Assembly: GCF_900114085.1 (NCBI RefSeq) | Contig: NZ_FORU01000007.1 | Span: forward strand, 82,395-146,394 | Length of the DNA stretch: 64,000 nt | Source of the DNA: Myroides guanonis | GTDB taxonomy: Bacteria > Bacteroidota > Bacteroidia > Flavobacteriales > Flavobacteriaceae | Reading direction: 5' to 3' | In this document: positions 36,797-45,226 of the stretch, one piece after another | How positions within the stretch are numbered: position 1 is the first letter of the stretch | Layout: each line of letters begins with the position of its first letter | Position numbers and translations under genes: made by a program | The notes under the pieces: model-generated | Databases searched by the model: none | What the model saw: the letters and a program-made list of their open reading frames with translations, nothing else | What the model was told of the DNA's origin: nothing

Positions 36797-37480
36797 TTAT
36801 TTTTTACTGTATTTGTCAAAAACAAATGCAATCATTTCATCAAGTGTTTCTTTAACAATCTGAGAGCCTTCTTCTGTATTTACGTCAATTCCACAAATAG
36901 TACTTCCATTTGAAGATGCATGAATTGTAAGATAGTAAATACCACCTAAGATCATTGCAAATGAACTTCTCATCTTAGCCTCGTTACCAACAAAATCCTT
37001 CTCTAAAATATTGAATAACTCTTCTCCTACACGCTCTCTGTCATCAGCAACAGTTCTAAGCAATTCAGAATTTTCAGCCATCTCCCAGTGAATAATCTTT
37101 TGCAATCCTGGATCTTCCATTAAAGTTACAAATTGATCTTGTAATAAATCTGTAATTTGCTCTTTATTAATAGTACCAGAACTCTCTAAGATATCTGCAA
37201 TTTTATTTTTAGATTCAACCTTCCAGAATTCCTTTTTATCTATATATGCTTTTATAAGAGTTTCGAAATTTCCGAAATAATTGTAAATATTCTTACGGTC
37301 TAAACCAGATGCTTTTCCAACATTAGCCAAAGTCAATCCAGCATAACCTCTTTTCTCTAGAACAGAACCAACAGTATTGATCAATCTATCTTGAGTTCTT
37401 GCCTTATCCCTTAATGGTCCAGAATAAACTTTTCTAGGTTTTGATTCTTTCTTTTCAGAATCTTTTTTCATGTTAGACAT
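36797..37480 (-). CDS. TetR/AcrR-family transcriptional regulator
   Basis: A 227-residue repressor-type regulator. An unusually basic 28-residue N-terminal extension (KKDSEKKESKPRKVYSGPLR) precedes the TetR HTH: LINTVGSVLEKRGYAGLTLA then VGKASGLDRKNIYNYFGNFE. The remaining 140 residues are the all-helical ligand domain, with no recognisable pocket motif. The target is unknown: the flanking genes on this strand are separated by terminators. Autoregulation is common in the family, and the 37481-37852 region would be the natural operator site. Confidence 0.87.
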   Translation of the reverse strand: MSNMKKDSEKKESKPRKVYSGPLRDKARTQDRLINTVGSVLEKRGYAGLTLANVGKASGLDRKNIYNYFGNFETLIKAYIDKKEFWKVESKNKIADILESSGTINKEQITDLLQDQFVTLMEDPGLQKIIHWEMAENSELLRTVADDRERVGEELFNILEKDFVGNEAKMRSSFAMILGGIYYLTIHASSNGSTICGIDVNTEEGSQIVKETLDEMIAFVFDKYSKK

Positions 37481-37797
37481 AATGTATAGGTTGTTTAATT
37501 ACTAAATACGTTTTGCGACAGTGCAATATCTAATTTTTTATTAATATATTCAAATACATTTAAATCTTTATCTTAAAGATATTTACTAAATGTTACTTGA
37601 AAATTAATTCTTGATTAATATCCATCAAATAAAATACAATTTACATTGTTATATGTATTAAAGTATCCCATTTCAGACTCTCATAAAAAATGTTGAACTA
37701 TGTTTTCTCAATATTTTTACTACTTTAAATATTATTATTAAAAATAAAAATATTTTTTAAAAGTATCGCATAAAACAGAGAAAAAGACTTTGAAGAT
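37481..37797. other. AT-rich intergenic region upstream of tetR
   Basis: About 320 bases without a gene. It holds TTGC-GACAGT-GCAA at 37513-37526, a weak inverted repeat 33 bases before the tetR start, and ATCTTAAAGAT near 37570. No TAnnTTTG match is seen in the right place. The remainder is plain AT-rich sequence. Confidence 0.4.
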
Positions 37798-37799
37798 AA

Positions 37800-37830
37800 A
37801 AAAGGGCTAGTCTTTATAACTAGCCCTTTT
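37800..37830 (-). terminator. Hairpin terminator of the 37853 gene
   Basis: AAAAGGGCTAGT and ACTAGCCCTTTT pair over a seven-base loop with a T tract on the minus strand. Confidence 0.85.
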
Positions 37831-37852
37831 TAGGTATTCTTTTATAAAAAGA

Positions 37853-38149
37853 TTAATCATCATCTTCTGTTAGCTCTAAGTCTTTTAAAGCGTCTAATGA
37901 GTCATCTGAAGGGTCTACCAAATCATCTTCTTCATCATCGAAGTTTTCAATTCTGTCAGCTAGTTTCATACTTACTTTAACTAGATATATAGTATCTTCT
38001 GTACGAACTTCAACTGCTTCGATCGTTTCGTTTTTAATATTCTTAAAACGAATAATATCTGAGTCATCGTAACCATCAGGAAATTTTTCAACTAATAGCG
38101 TCAAAATTTCATTTGTTAATTTTGCGTAATCAACAATAATTCTTTTCAT
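37853..38149 (-). CDS. Small acidic conserved protein
   Basis: A 98-residue soluble protein. Residues 1-68 form an alpha/beta fold (RIIVDYAKLTNEILTLLVEK, then TEDTIYLVKVSMKLADRI) that I recognise only as a conserved flavobacterial hypothetical. The last 30 residues are strongly acidic (DDEEDDLVDPSDDS, ending in EDDD). It has an exact two-element promoter and its own terminator, and lies downstream of the polyamine gene pair but is not cotranscribed with it, judging by the promoter. Confidence 0.65.
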   Translation of the reverse strand: MKRIIVDYAKLTNEILTLLVEKFPDGYDDSDIIRFKNIKNETIEAVEVRTEDTIYLVKVSMKLADRIENFDDEEDDLVDPSDDSLDALKDLELTEDDD

Positions 38150-38172
38150 TCTTTTCTGCTTTATTTCGGCGT

Positions 38173-38203
38173 CAAATGTAATACCCTAAATGTAAATATC
38201 AAA
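38173..38203 (-). promoter_or_regulatory. Predicted promoter of the small acidic protein gene
   Basis: CAAATGTA at 38173-38180 reads TACATTTG on the minus strand; CAAA at 38200-38203 gives TTTG with a 19-base spacer. Both elements match the Bacteroidota consensus. Confidence 0.68.
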
Positions 38204-38241
38204 TAAAAAAATTCATTTATTTACAAGGTATATATTAATGA

Positions 38242-39216
38242 TTACATATCAAGTATATAAGCAAAAACCAAAGGTGCTACAATCGTTGCGTCTGATTCAA
38301 TAACGAATTTAGGAGTATCAACATCTAACTTACCCCAAGTGATTTTCTCATTAGGAACTGCTCCTGAATAAGATCCATAAGAAGTTGTAGAATCTGAAAT
38401 TTGACAGAAATATGCCCAGAAAGGAACATCTGTCCACTCTAAATCTTGGTACATCATAGGTACTACACAGATTGGGAAATCTCCTGAAATACCTCCAGCA
38501 ATTTGGAAGAATCCAACACCTTTTCCTTCTGAATTAGCTCTATACCACTCCGTTAAGTAAATCATATATTCAATACCTGTCTTAACAGTATGAACATTTA
38601 ATTTACCTTTAATTACATTAGAAGTAAAGATATTTCCACAAGTTGAATCTTCCCATCCTGGACAAACTATTGGAAGGTTTTTCTCTGCCGCTGCAACAAT
38701 CCAAGAGTTTTTAGGGTCAATCTCATAGTATTGCTCTAATACTCCAGAATTAACAACTTGATATAAAAATTCATGTGGAAAGTAACGTTCACCTTTTGCT
38801 TCTGCTGCATGCCAAACATCTTCTAGATGTTTTTGTAAACGACGGAAAGCCTCTTCTTCCGGTATACAAGTATCAGTTACACGATTATAGTGGCTGTCAA
38901 GTAATTCTCTCTCTTGCTCAGGTGTAAGGTCACGATAGTTTGGAATTCTTTTGTAGTGAGAATGCGCTACTAAGTTCATTACGTCCTCCTCAAGATTAGC
39001 TCCTGTACATGAAATAATATGTACTTTGTCCTGACGAATCATTTCTGCTAAAGAAAGTCCTAATTCAGCTGTACTCATAGCACCTCCCATAGAGATAAGC
39101 ATTTTACCTCCATCAGTTAAGTGTGCTTCGTATCCTTTTGCAGCATCTACTAATGATGCAGCATTAAAGTGTCTGTAATGATGTTCAATAAACTGACTAA
39201 TTGGTCCTTTACTCAT
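38242..39216 (-). CDS. Deoxyhypusine-synthase-like protein, paralogue 2 (with arginine decarboxylase)
   Basis: A 324-residue protein of the deoxyhypusine synthase family and close paralogue of the 25618 copy. It keeps the NAD site SCTGANLEEDVMN and the active-site WGK with Lys296, preceded by SYSGAVPNEKIT. Because no eIF5A exists in bacteria, the natural reaction is probably transfer of an aminobutyl group between polyamines or onto agmatine or putrescine. Its gene lies 49 bases after the arginine decarboxylase gene, with no terminator between, so the two form an operon. This context supports a polyamine role better than for the other copy. Confidence 0.9.
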   Translation of the reverse strand: MSKGPISQFIEHHYRHFNAASLVDAAKGYEAHLTDGGKMLISMGGAMSTAELGLSLAEMIRQDKVHIISCTGANLEEDVMNLVAHSHYKRIPNYRDLTPEQERELLDSHYNRVTDTCIPEEEAFRRLQKHLEDVWHAAEAKGERYFPHEFLYQVVNSGVLEQYYEIDPKNSWIVAAAEKNLPIVCPGWEDSTCGNIFTSNVIKGKLNVHTVKTGIEYMIYLTEWYRANSEGKGVGFFQIAGGISGDFPICVVPMMYQDLEWTDVPFWAYFCQISDSTTSYGSYSGAVPNEKITWGKLDVDTPKFVIESDATIVAPLVFAYILDM

Positions 39217-39265
39217 TTTTATTTTTTTTTATAAATTATATTAACGGTCTATTTATTTCAATAGA

Positions 39266-40663
39266 TTATTTACCATATCCAAGAATGTCTAAAACATCCT
39301 CTGCTGTTTGTTGTTCTGAGAAAATTTCCGTAGCTAAAATACCATTCTCGTCTCTATCTATCAATATATGCTTTGGTTGAGGAATTAAGCAGTGGTGTAA
39401 GCCACCAAATCCACCAATACTCTCTTGATAAGCACCTGTATTAAAGAATCCAATATACAAAGGTTTATCCTTATTGTATTTTGGTAAGTAAATAGCATTT
39501 AGATTTTGCTCTGAGTTATAGTAATCATCACTATCACATGTTAACCCTCCTAAAAGTATACGCTCATAAGAATCATTCCATCGATTAATAGGTAACATAA
39601 TGAACTTCTTATTGATAGCCCATGAGTCAGGTAATGTTGTAATGAATGAAGAATCAATCATATTCCATTTCTCACGATCATTCTGTTGCTTTTGATATAA
39701 AATTTGATAAATCGCTCCACCACTTTCTCCTACTGTAAAAGATCCAAACTCTGTATAAATATGTGGTACGTCAACATCTGCTTCTTCACACGCAATTTTG
39801 ATTTGATTGATTATTTCATCAACCATATATTGATAATCATATTCAAAAGCTAAAGAGTTTTTAATAGGAAACCCTCCACCAATATTTAAACTATCTAAAC
39901 TCGGACATTCCTTTTTTAAAGAAATATAAACCTTTAAACATTTTAAAAGCTCATTCCAATAATATGATGTATCTCTAATTCCTGTGTTGATAAAGAAGTG
40001 CAGCATTTTAAGTTCAACCCCTTCATTACTTTCTATTTGCTTTCTAAAGAAAGGTACGATATTCTTATATCCTATCCCCAAACGAGAAGTATAGAATTCG
40101 AATTTAGGCTCCTCTTCAGAAGCAATACGAATACCAATTTTAAATTTCCCTTCAATTTTCTCCTGCAAAAGTTCAAGTTCCTCATAATTATCAATAATAG
40201 GAACAGTGTTTTCATGCCCATTATTAATTAAACGAGCAATATTATCAATATACTGAGCTCGTTTAAATCCATTACAGATAACATGAGTATCCTTAGTGAT
40301 TTTACCAGACTCAATAAGTTTTTCTACAATATTTACATCAAATGCCGACGAAGTTTCAACATGTATATTGTTGTTAAAAGCCTCATCTAAAACATATTTA
40401 AAATGAGAACTTTTGGTGCAATAGCAATAATAGTAATTTCCCTTATAATGATTTTTTTCCATAGCATTACGGAACCATCCTTTGGCTCTGTTTATGTTTT
40501 CGGAAATTTTAGGTAAATAAGTAAACTTCAGAGGAGATCCATATTTCTCCACTAACCCTAATAAGTCAATGTTATGAAATTGTAGATTGTCTTTGTTTAG
40601 TTTAAACTCTTCTTGAGGAAAATAAAAAGTTTGATTGATTAAGTCAGAATATTTAGTATTCAT
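39266..40663 (-). CDS. speA: Biosynthetic arginine decarboxylase (fold III, PLP)
   Basis: A 465-residue PLP-dependent decarboxylase of the short Bacteroidota type. The PLP lysine is in YCYCTKSSHF (Lys84). The barrel shows HFFINTGIRD and SLNIGGGFPIKN with the phosphate-binding glycines, and TEFGSFTVGESGG. The C-terminal beta domain has LLGGLTCDSDDYY, whose CDSDD is the substrate-binding motif of fold III decarboxylases. The product would be agmatine. No agmatinase or agmatine deiminase gene is in the window. Transcription probably starts about 145 bases upstream from the promoter at 40816. Confidence 0.87.
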   Translation of the reverse strand: MNTKYSDLINQTFYFPQEEFKLNKDNLQFHNIDLLGLVEKYGSPLKFTYLPKISENINRAKGWFRNAMEKNHYKGNYYYCYCTKSSHFKYVLDEAFNNNIHVETSSAFDVNIVEKLIESGKITKDTHVICNGFKRAQYIDNIARLINNGHENTVPIIDNYEELELLQEKIEGKFKIGIRIASEEEPKFEFYTSRLGIGYKNIVPFFRKQIESNEGVELKMLHFFINTGIRDTSYYWNELLKCLKVYISLKKECPSLDSLNIGGGFPIKNSLAFEYDYQYMVDEIINQIKIACEEADVDVPHIYTEFGSFTVGESGGAIYQILYQKQQNDREKWNMIDSSFITTLPDSWAINKKFIMLPINRWNDSYERILLGGLTCDSDDYYNSEQNLNAIYLPKYNKDKPLYIGFFNTGAYQESIGGFGGLHHCLIPQPKHILIDRDENGILATEIFSEQQTAEDVLDILGYGK

Positions 40664-40966
40664 TTTTTTGATACCAATTATAAAATTAATAAATAAAGTT
40701 TAAAAAAGAAACGAATGTAAATCGGTTTTTCAAACTCTTATATTAGCGTATATTATTGGAAGCTTTAAATTATAGCGAATGAGGTTGTAAAACTCTCTAC
40801 TTGCTTTAATGATTCCAAATATAAAATTTGCCCTTTGATTTTTATCAAAACGCCTAAAATTTCTATTGGACCGACCCTTTTTTAGTCTGTAATTTCTTAT
40901 CACTTTCACGTTGACAAATGTAAAAAATTAAACGAATGAAAAAGCTAATTAATTCTTAATAAAAAA
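40664..40966. other. Intergenic region and leader upstream of speA
   Basis: The stretch holds the speA promoter at 40816-40849 and a leader of about 145 bases with no start codon used. I see no riboswitch consensus or strong terminator hairpin in it. The right part, next to the end of aroB, carries no clear terminator. Confidence 0.45.
40816..40849 (-). promoter_or_regulatory. Predicted promoter of the speA operon
   Basis: CAAATATA at 40816-40823 reads TATATTTG on the minus strand; CAAA at 40846-40849 gives TTTG 22 bases upstream. Confidence 0.6.
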
Positions 40967-42034
40967 TCATCTTAAATAATCTTCAAATGCATCGTCTATA
41001 AGCTGCCCATCAACATGTTGATTTAGCTCAAAACCACCTATACCCTTTAACAATACAAATTGAACGATATTTTTAATAGATTTCTTGTCATGTTTTAACC
41101 ATTCCTTCACTCCATTAATATCTTCTGCGCTTAATATAACTTTAGGGAATATACTCAAAATAACTGACTTTATATCTTTATAAATATTTTCGTCAATACT
41201 TCCTTTTCTCCATGATAAATAACTTTCTAGAATTATTCCTATAGCAACTGCTTCTCCATGTAAAAGCAATTCTTTATCATTGTTGTATAAAAAATAACTT
41301 TCTAATCCATGACCTAAAGTGTGTCCAAAATTCAAACATTTTCGAATTCCTTTCTCCTCAGGATCTTGAGTTACTATTTCATTTTTGATAAATACAGAAT
41401 GATAAATCAATGATTCTAAATCATTAAAGTCAATATTAGCTGTATCCTTTAAGACATTCCAGTAATTCACATCATAAATTAAGGCGTGCTTTAGCATTTC
41501 TGCATAACCAGCACGGAGTTCTCTCGATTCTAAAGTTTCTAGATATTCAGCATCAATTACTACCATTTTGGGAGAAGTAAAAGTACCAATTTGATTCTTG
41601 ATCCCGTCTAAATCAATACCCGTTTTTCCCCCAATAGAAGCATCTACCATCCCCAATAAAGAAGTAGGTATCTGAATGTGATCTATTCCTCGTTTAAAAG
41701 TTGAAGCAATAAACCCTCCTAAGTCGGTAATTACACCTCCTCCTACGTTGATAATAACACTCTTTCTATCTGCTCCAAGCTCTGTTAGTACTTGCCAAAT
41801 GGATATACATGTTTCAATCGTTTTGCTTGATTCTCCATTATCAACTTCAATAATCTCAAATGGAATTTGAGTTGGCAAATGAGCTAAGAATCTGGGCACA
41901 CAATATTCATGACAATTAGAATCTGTTATTATAAATATTTTAGAATAGTCCTTCTCTCTAAGAAAATTTCCTAAAAGATTATAAGCTTCTATACCAAATA
42001 ACACATCATAAGTATCGGTTGTGATCTTTTTCAT
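40967..42034 (-). CDS. aroB: 3-Dehydroquinate synthase
   Basis: AroB converts DAHP to 3-dehydroquinate in the second shikimate step. The 355-residue protein has the NAD site IINVGGGVITDLGGFIASTF, KRGIDHIQIPTSLLGMVDAS and the metal ligands in RAGYAEMLKHALI (Glu) and FGHTLGHGLES (His) and the later HGEAVAIGI. The ATG at 42034 (MKKITTDTYDVLFG) is chosen because homologues begin near it. The longer frame to 42076 would add 14 unrelated residues overlapping the divergent proline dehydrogenase promoter. Other aro genes in this window: aroC, 2 kb to the right. Confidence 0.95.
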   Translation of the reverse strand: MKKITTDTYDVLFGIEAYNLLGNFLREKDYSKIFIITDSNCHEYCVPRFLAHLPTQIPFEIIEVDNGESSKTIETCISIWQVLTELGADRKSVIINVGGGVITDLGGFIASTFKRGIDHIQIPTSLLGMVDASIGGKTGIDLDGIKNQIGTFTSPKMVVIDAEYLETLESRELRAGYAEMLKHALIYDVNYWNVLKDTANIDFNDLESLIYHSVFIKNEIVTQDPEEKGIRKCLNFGHTLGHGLESYFLYNNDKELLLHGEAVAIGIILESYLSWRKGSIDENIYKDIKSVILSIFPKVILSAEDINGVKEWLKHDKKSIKNIVQFVLLKGIGGFELNQHVDGQLIDDAFEDYLR

Positions 42035-42094
42035 AATAGTAGTATTACCTTGGCAAATAACGTTATTTTTTATCATACTTTGAACGTTTTGAAT

Positions 42095-42102
42095 TATCTT
42101 TG
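42095..42102 (+). promoter_or_regulatory. Predicted -7 element of the proline dehydrogenase gene
   Basis: TATCTTTG matches TAnnTTTG 20 bases before the start codon. TTTG occurs at 42079-42082, which is too close for a standard -33 element. Confidence 0.5.
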
Positions 42103-42121
42103 CGCTATATTTTAATACAAC

Positions 42122-43294
42122 ATGGATAAGATATTTAACAACACTGAAGTAGCTTTTGCTCTCAAAAATGACCTAGAACTAAAAAGAGCACACTTTCTTT
42201 TTAAAATGATAAGCAAACCTTCCCTAGTTAAAATGGGAACAGCACTTGCCAACTTTGCAATCAGCACACATCTTCCAGTAACAGGATTAATACGCTCAAC
42301 CGTATTTGATCATTTTTGTGGAGGAATTAGCGAAGATGATTGTTTAACTGTTGTCGATAAAATGTATACAAAAGGCGTATCGTCTGTTTTGGATTATTCA
42401 GTTGAAGGAAAAGAAACAGAAGATCAATTCGATGCTGCTTTAAACATGACTTTAAAAACTATTGAGATGGCAAAGGCACGTCCTAATGCTATCCCCTTTG
42501 CTGTTTTTAAACCCACAGGTTTTGGGCGATTTGAAATGTTCGATAAAAAGGGAGAAAACAGACCCTTTACTGATAAAGAACAACAAGAATGGAATAGAAT
42601 ATTAGAACGTTTTGATATAGCATGTAAATATGCTCATGATCAAGACGTTTTTTTATTGGTGGATGCAGAACATAGTTGGATGCAAGATGCTGCTGACGAA
42701 ATTGTTCTTGACATGATGAGAAAATACAATAAAGAAAAAGCTATTATTTACAATACAGCTCAACTTTACCGTTGGGATCGTTTAGAATATCTTAAAGATC
42801 TTCAAAAACTAGCAAAAGAAGAAGGGTTTCACGTTGGAATGAAAGTCGTTCGCGGTGCTTATATGGAAATCGAAAGAGAACGTGCCGCACAAAAAGGATA
42901 TAAATCACCTATTTGCGTCGATAAAGAAGCTACAGACGTAAACTATGATGCTGCGATTACATTTATGATTGAAAATATAGATGTAATGGCTTTATTTGCT
43001 GGTACTCACAATGAGAAGAGCACTTATATGGCAATGGATTTAATGGAAAAACACGGTATTGAACATACTGATAAAAGACTTTTCTTTGGTCAACTTTATG
43101 GGATGAGTGATAACATTAGCTATAACCTTGCTGAAAGAAAGTATAACGTAGCTAAATATTTACCTTTTGGTCCCGTTAGAGATGTTATGCCCTACTTAAT
43201 TCGCAGAGCAGAAGAAAATACATCTGTAGCAGGTCAAACTAGTAGAGAGCTAGGTTTAATTGAAACAGAAATTAAAAGAAGAAAACGAAAGTAA
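42122..43294 (+). CDS. Proline dehydrogenase (monofunctional)
   Basis: A 390-residue FAD-dependent enzyme that oxidises proline to pyrroline-5-carboxylate. The barrel motifs are present: FAVFKPTGFGRFE, LLVDAEHSWMQDAADEI, VGMKVVRGAYMEIERERA, then AGTHNEKS and FGQLYGMSDNISYNLAER, and the C-terminal YLPFGPVRDVMPYLIRRAEEN. It is the stand-alone eukaryote-like form, not fused to P5C dehydrogenase as in PutA. It passes electrons to the membrane quinone pool. It is divergent from aroB and ends at a bidirectional terminator. Confidence 0.94.
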   Translation: MDKIFNNTEVAFALKNDLELKRAHFLFKMISKPSLVKMGTALANFAISTHLPVTGLIRSTVFDHFCGGISEDDCLTVVDKMYTKGVSSVLDYSVEGKETEDQFDAALNMTLKTIEMAKARPNAIPFAVFKPTGFGRFEMFDKKGENRPFTDKEQQEWNRILERFDIACKYAHDQDVFLLVDAEHSWMQDAADEIVLDMMRKYNKEKAIIYNTAQLYRWDRLEYLKDLQKLAKEEGFHVGMKVVRGAYMEIERERAAQKGYKSPICVDKEATDVNYDAAITFMIENIDVMALFAGTHNEKSTYMAMDLMEKHGIEHTDKRLFFGQLYGMSDNISYNLAERKYNVAKYLPFGPVRDVMPYLIRRAEENTSVAGQTSRELGLIETEIKRRKRK

Positions 43295-43312
43295 AAATTC
43301 GTGTTTTGAAAC

Positions 43313-43349
43313 AAAAAACGCCTTCATTAATTAAGTGAAGGCGTTTTTT
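43313..43349. terminator. Bidirectional hairpin terminator
   Basis: AAAAAACGCCTTCA and TGAAGGCGTTTTTT pair over a nine-base loop, between the proline dehydrogenase and ung genes. Its right arm touches the ung stop codon. Confidence 0.9.
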
Positions 43350-44044
43350 TATAGATTAAATAAATCCTGAGTTTTAATACTCCAATCAATCGGTTTATTC
43401 CCGTTATTTACTAAGTATTCATTGGTTAATGAAAAAGGTTTACTTCCGAAAAAACCTCTGTATACCGAAAAAGGAGAAGGATGAGCTGATTCAATTACAA
43501 GATGCTTTGTTCTATCGATATGTTGCCCTTTCTTTTGAGCATACGCTCCCCATAATATAAAAACTATATGTTGCTTATTATCAGATAGCTCTTTTATTAC
43601 AACATCTGTGAAAGCTTCCCAACCTTTATTTTGATGAGAGCCTGGTTTTTTAGCTTGAACAGTAAGAGTAGCATTTAACAATAATACTCCTTGTTTTGCC
43701 CAAGACTCAAGATTACCAGAAGACTGATTATAAATATCTAAATCAGATTGTAATTCTTTAAAAATATTCTTTAAACTAGGAGGTAATTTTTGACCCTCCT
43801 TTACTGAAAAAGAAAGTCCATTTGCTTGATTCTCTCCATGATAAGGATCTTGACCTAATATAACTACTTTTGTATCTTTAAAAGAAGTCAACATAAAGGC
43901 ATTAAATACTTTATCCCTAGGTGGAAAAATATGATTTGAATTGTATTCCGATTCGACAAAATTCATTAAATCCTTGAAATAATCTTCATTTACTTCAGTC
44001 TCAAAGAAAGTCCACCAATCTGTATTATTTAAATCTGTTAGCAT
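43349..44044 (-). CDS. ung: Uracil-DNA glycosylase (family 1)
   Basis: A 231-residue Ung that removes uracil from DNA. The catalytic water-activating loop is VVILGQDPYHG (Asp66), followed by GLSFSV, PPSLKNIF and the DNA-intercalation loop HPSPFSVYRGFFG with its catalytic His. The C-terminal LVNNGNKPIDW is typical. The start lies 14 bases after the aroC stop codon in the same direction, so it is probably cotranscribed with aroC, an unrelated pathway. Confidence 0.96.
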   Translation of the reverse strand: MLTDLNNTDWWTFFETEVNEDYFKDLMNFVESEYNSNHIFPPRDKVFNAFMLTSFKDTKVVILGQDPYHGENQANGLSFSVKEGQKLPPSLKNIFKELQSDLDIYNQSSGNLESWAKQGVLLLNATLTVQAKKPGSHQNKGWEAFTDVVIKELSDNKQHIVFILWGAYAQKKGQHIDRTKHLVIESAHPSPFSVYRGFFGSKPFSLTNEYLVNNGNKPIDWSIKTQDLFNL

Positions 44045-44058
44045 CTTTGTATTATTTA

Positions 44059-45123
44059 CTAAAGTTTTCTTGACTGCTGTAATAAAAACATATCCGTCAA
44101 TACAATTGCCGCCATAGCTTCTACAATTGGAACAGCCCTAGGTACTACACAGGCATCATGTCTACCTTTACCCTGAACAACAACTACTTCGTTAGATGTA
44201 TTAATAGATTCCTGATCTCTCATTAAAGTAGCAACTGGTTTAAAAGCCACTTTAAAAACAATGTCCATTCCATTGCTAATTCCTCCAACGATACCTCCCG
44301 CATAATTTGTTACAGTATTTCCTCCAGGTAAAATAATATCATTGTGTTGACTACCTAACAATTCAGTACCCTCAAAACCACTTCCAAAAGAAATTCCTTT
44401 AACAGCATTAATTGAAAGCATAGCTTTAGCCAATTCGGCATCTAACTTATCAAAAACGGGTTCTCCTAAACCTTTTGGTATATTCTGAATCACACAAGTA
44501 ATTATTCCACCGATGGAATCACCTTGTTTTCTAACTTCCTTAATATAGTTCTCCATTTCTTTTCCTAATTCCAAATCAGGACAACGAACTGCATTTTTTT
44601 CTATATTATCAAAATCCAATTCATTATAAGGTTTTGTTACCTTTAAAGCACCAACTGAAGAAACATAGGCACGAATAGAACACTCTTTCAAAATCTGTTT
44701 AGCAATTGCACCTGCAACTACCCTACATACAGTTTCTCGAGCTGAGCTTCTACCCCCACCCCTATAATCTCTTATATTGTACTTTTCTTGATAAACATAA
44801 TCTGCGTGACTAGGTCTAAAAACATCCTTTACATGATCGTAATCCTTGGATTTTGAATCTTCATTCTTGATTATAAAACCAATAGGAGTTCCAGTAGTTC
44901 TTCCTTCAAAAATTCCAGATAAAAACTGAACTTCATCACTTTCTTTTCGCTGTGTTACAATAGAAGATTGCCCAGGACGCCTTCTATCTAATTCATATTG
45001 TATAGCATCTATATCCAATGTAATATTAGCAGGACAACCGTCGATAACTCCTCCCAAGGCAACTCCGTGCGATTCCCCAAAAGTGGTAAGTTTAAAAATA
45101 GTACCTATAGAACTTCCTGCCAT
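44059..45123 (-). CDS. aroC: Chorismate synthase
   Basis: AroC makes chorismate from EPSP with reduced FMN, the final shikimate step. The 354-residue length is standard. Signature segments are [55 protein letters not shown] and [16 protein letters not shown]. The C-terminal [16 protein letters not shown] is complete. It is the first gene of an aroC-ung pair. aroB lies nearby but in a separate transcription unit. Confidence 0.96.
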   Translation of the reverse strand: MAGSSIGTIFKLTTFGESHGVALGGVIDGCPANITLDIDAIQYELDRRRPGQSSIVTQRKESDEVQFLSGIFEGRTTGTPIGFIIKNEDSKSKDYDHVKDVFRPSHADYVYQEKYNIRDYRGGGRSSARETVCRVVAGAIAKQILKECSIRAYVSSVGALKVTKPYNELDFDNIEKNAVRCPDLELGKEMENYIKEVRKQGDSIGGIITCVIQNIPKGLGEPVFDKLDAELAKAMLSINAVKGISFGSGFEGTELLGSQHNDIILPGGNTVTNYAGGIVGGISNGMDIVFKVAFKPVATLMRDQESINTSNEVVVVQGKGRHDACVVPRAVPIVEAMAAIVLTDMFLLQQSRKL

Positions 45124-45191
45124 AGTTAAAAGAATTAGAATTATAAAGTAAGCAACAGAAAAGAGTTACTGTTTAGTATACCAATATAAAA

Positions 45192-45222
45192 AAAGGAGTT
45201 GTAATTTTAAAACAACTCCTTT
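45192..45222 (-). terminator. Hairpin terminator of mqo
   Basis: AAAGGAGTTGT and ACAACTCCTTT pair over nine bases, with seven T following on the minus strand. Confidence 0.82.
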
Positions 45223-45226
45223 AGTA

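Noticed and set aside
37513..37526. TetR operator TTGC-N6-GCAA
   Set aside because: Only four base pairs per arm; such matches are expected by chance in this length.
42035..42076. Upstream ATG start extending AroB by 14 residues
   Set aside because: The extension is unlike AroB starts and lies in the divergent promoter region of proline dehydrogenase.
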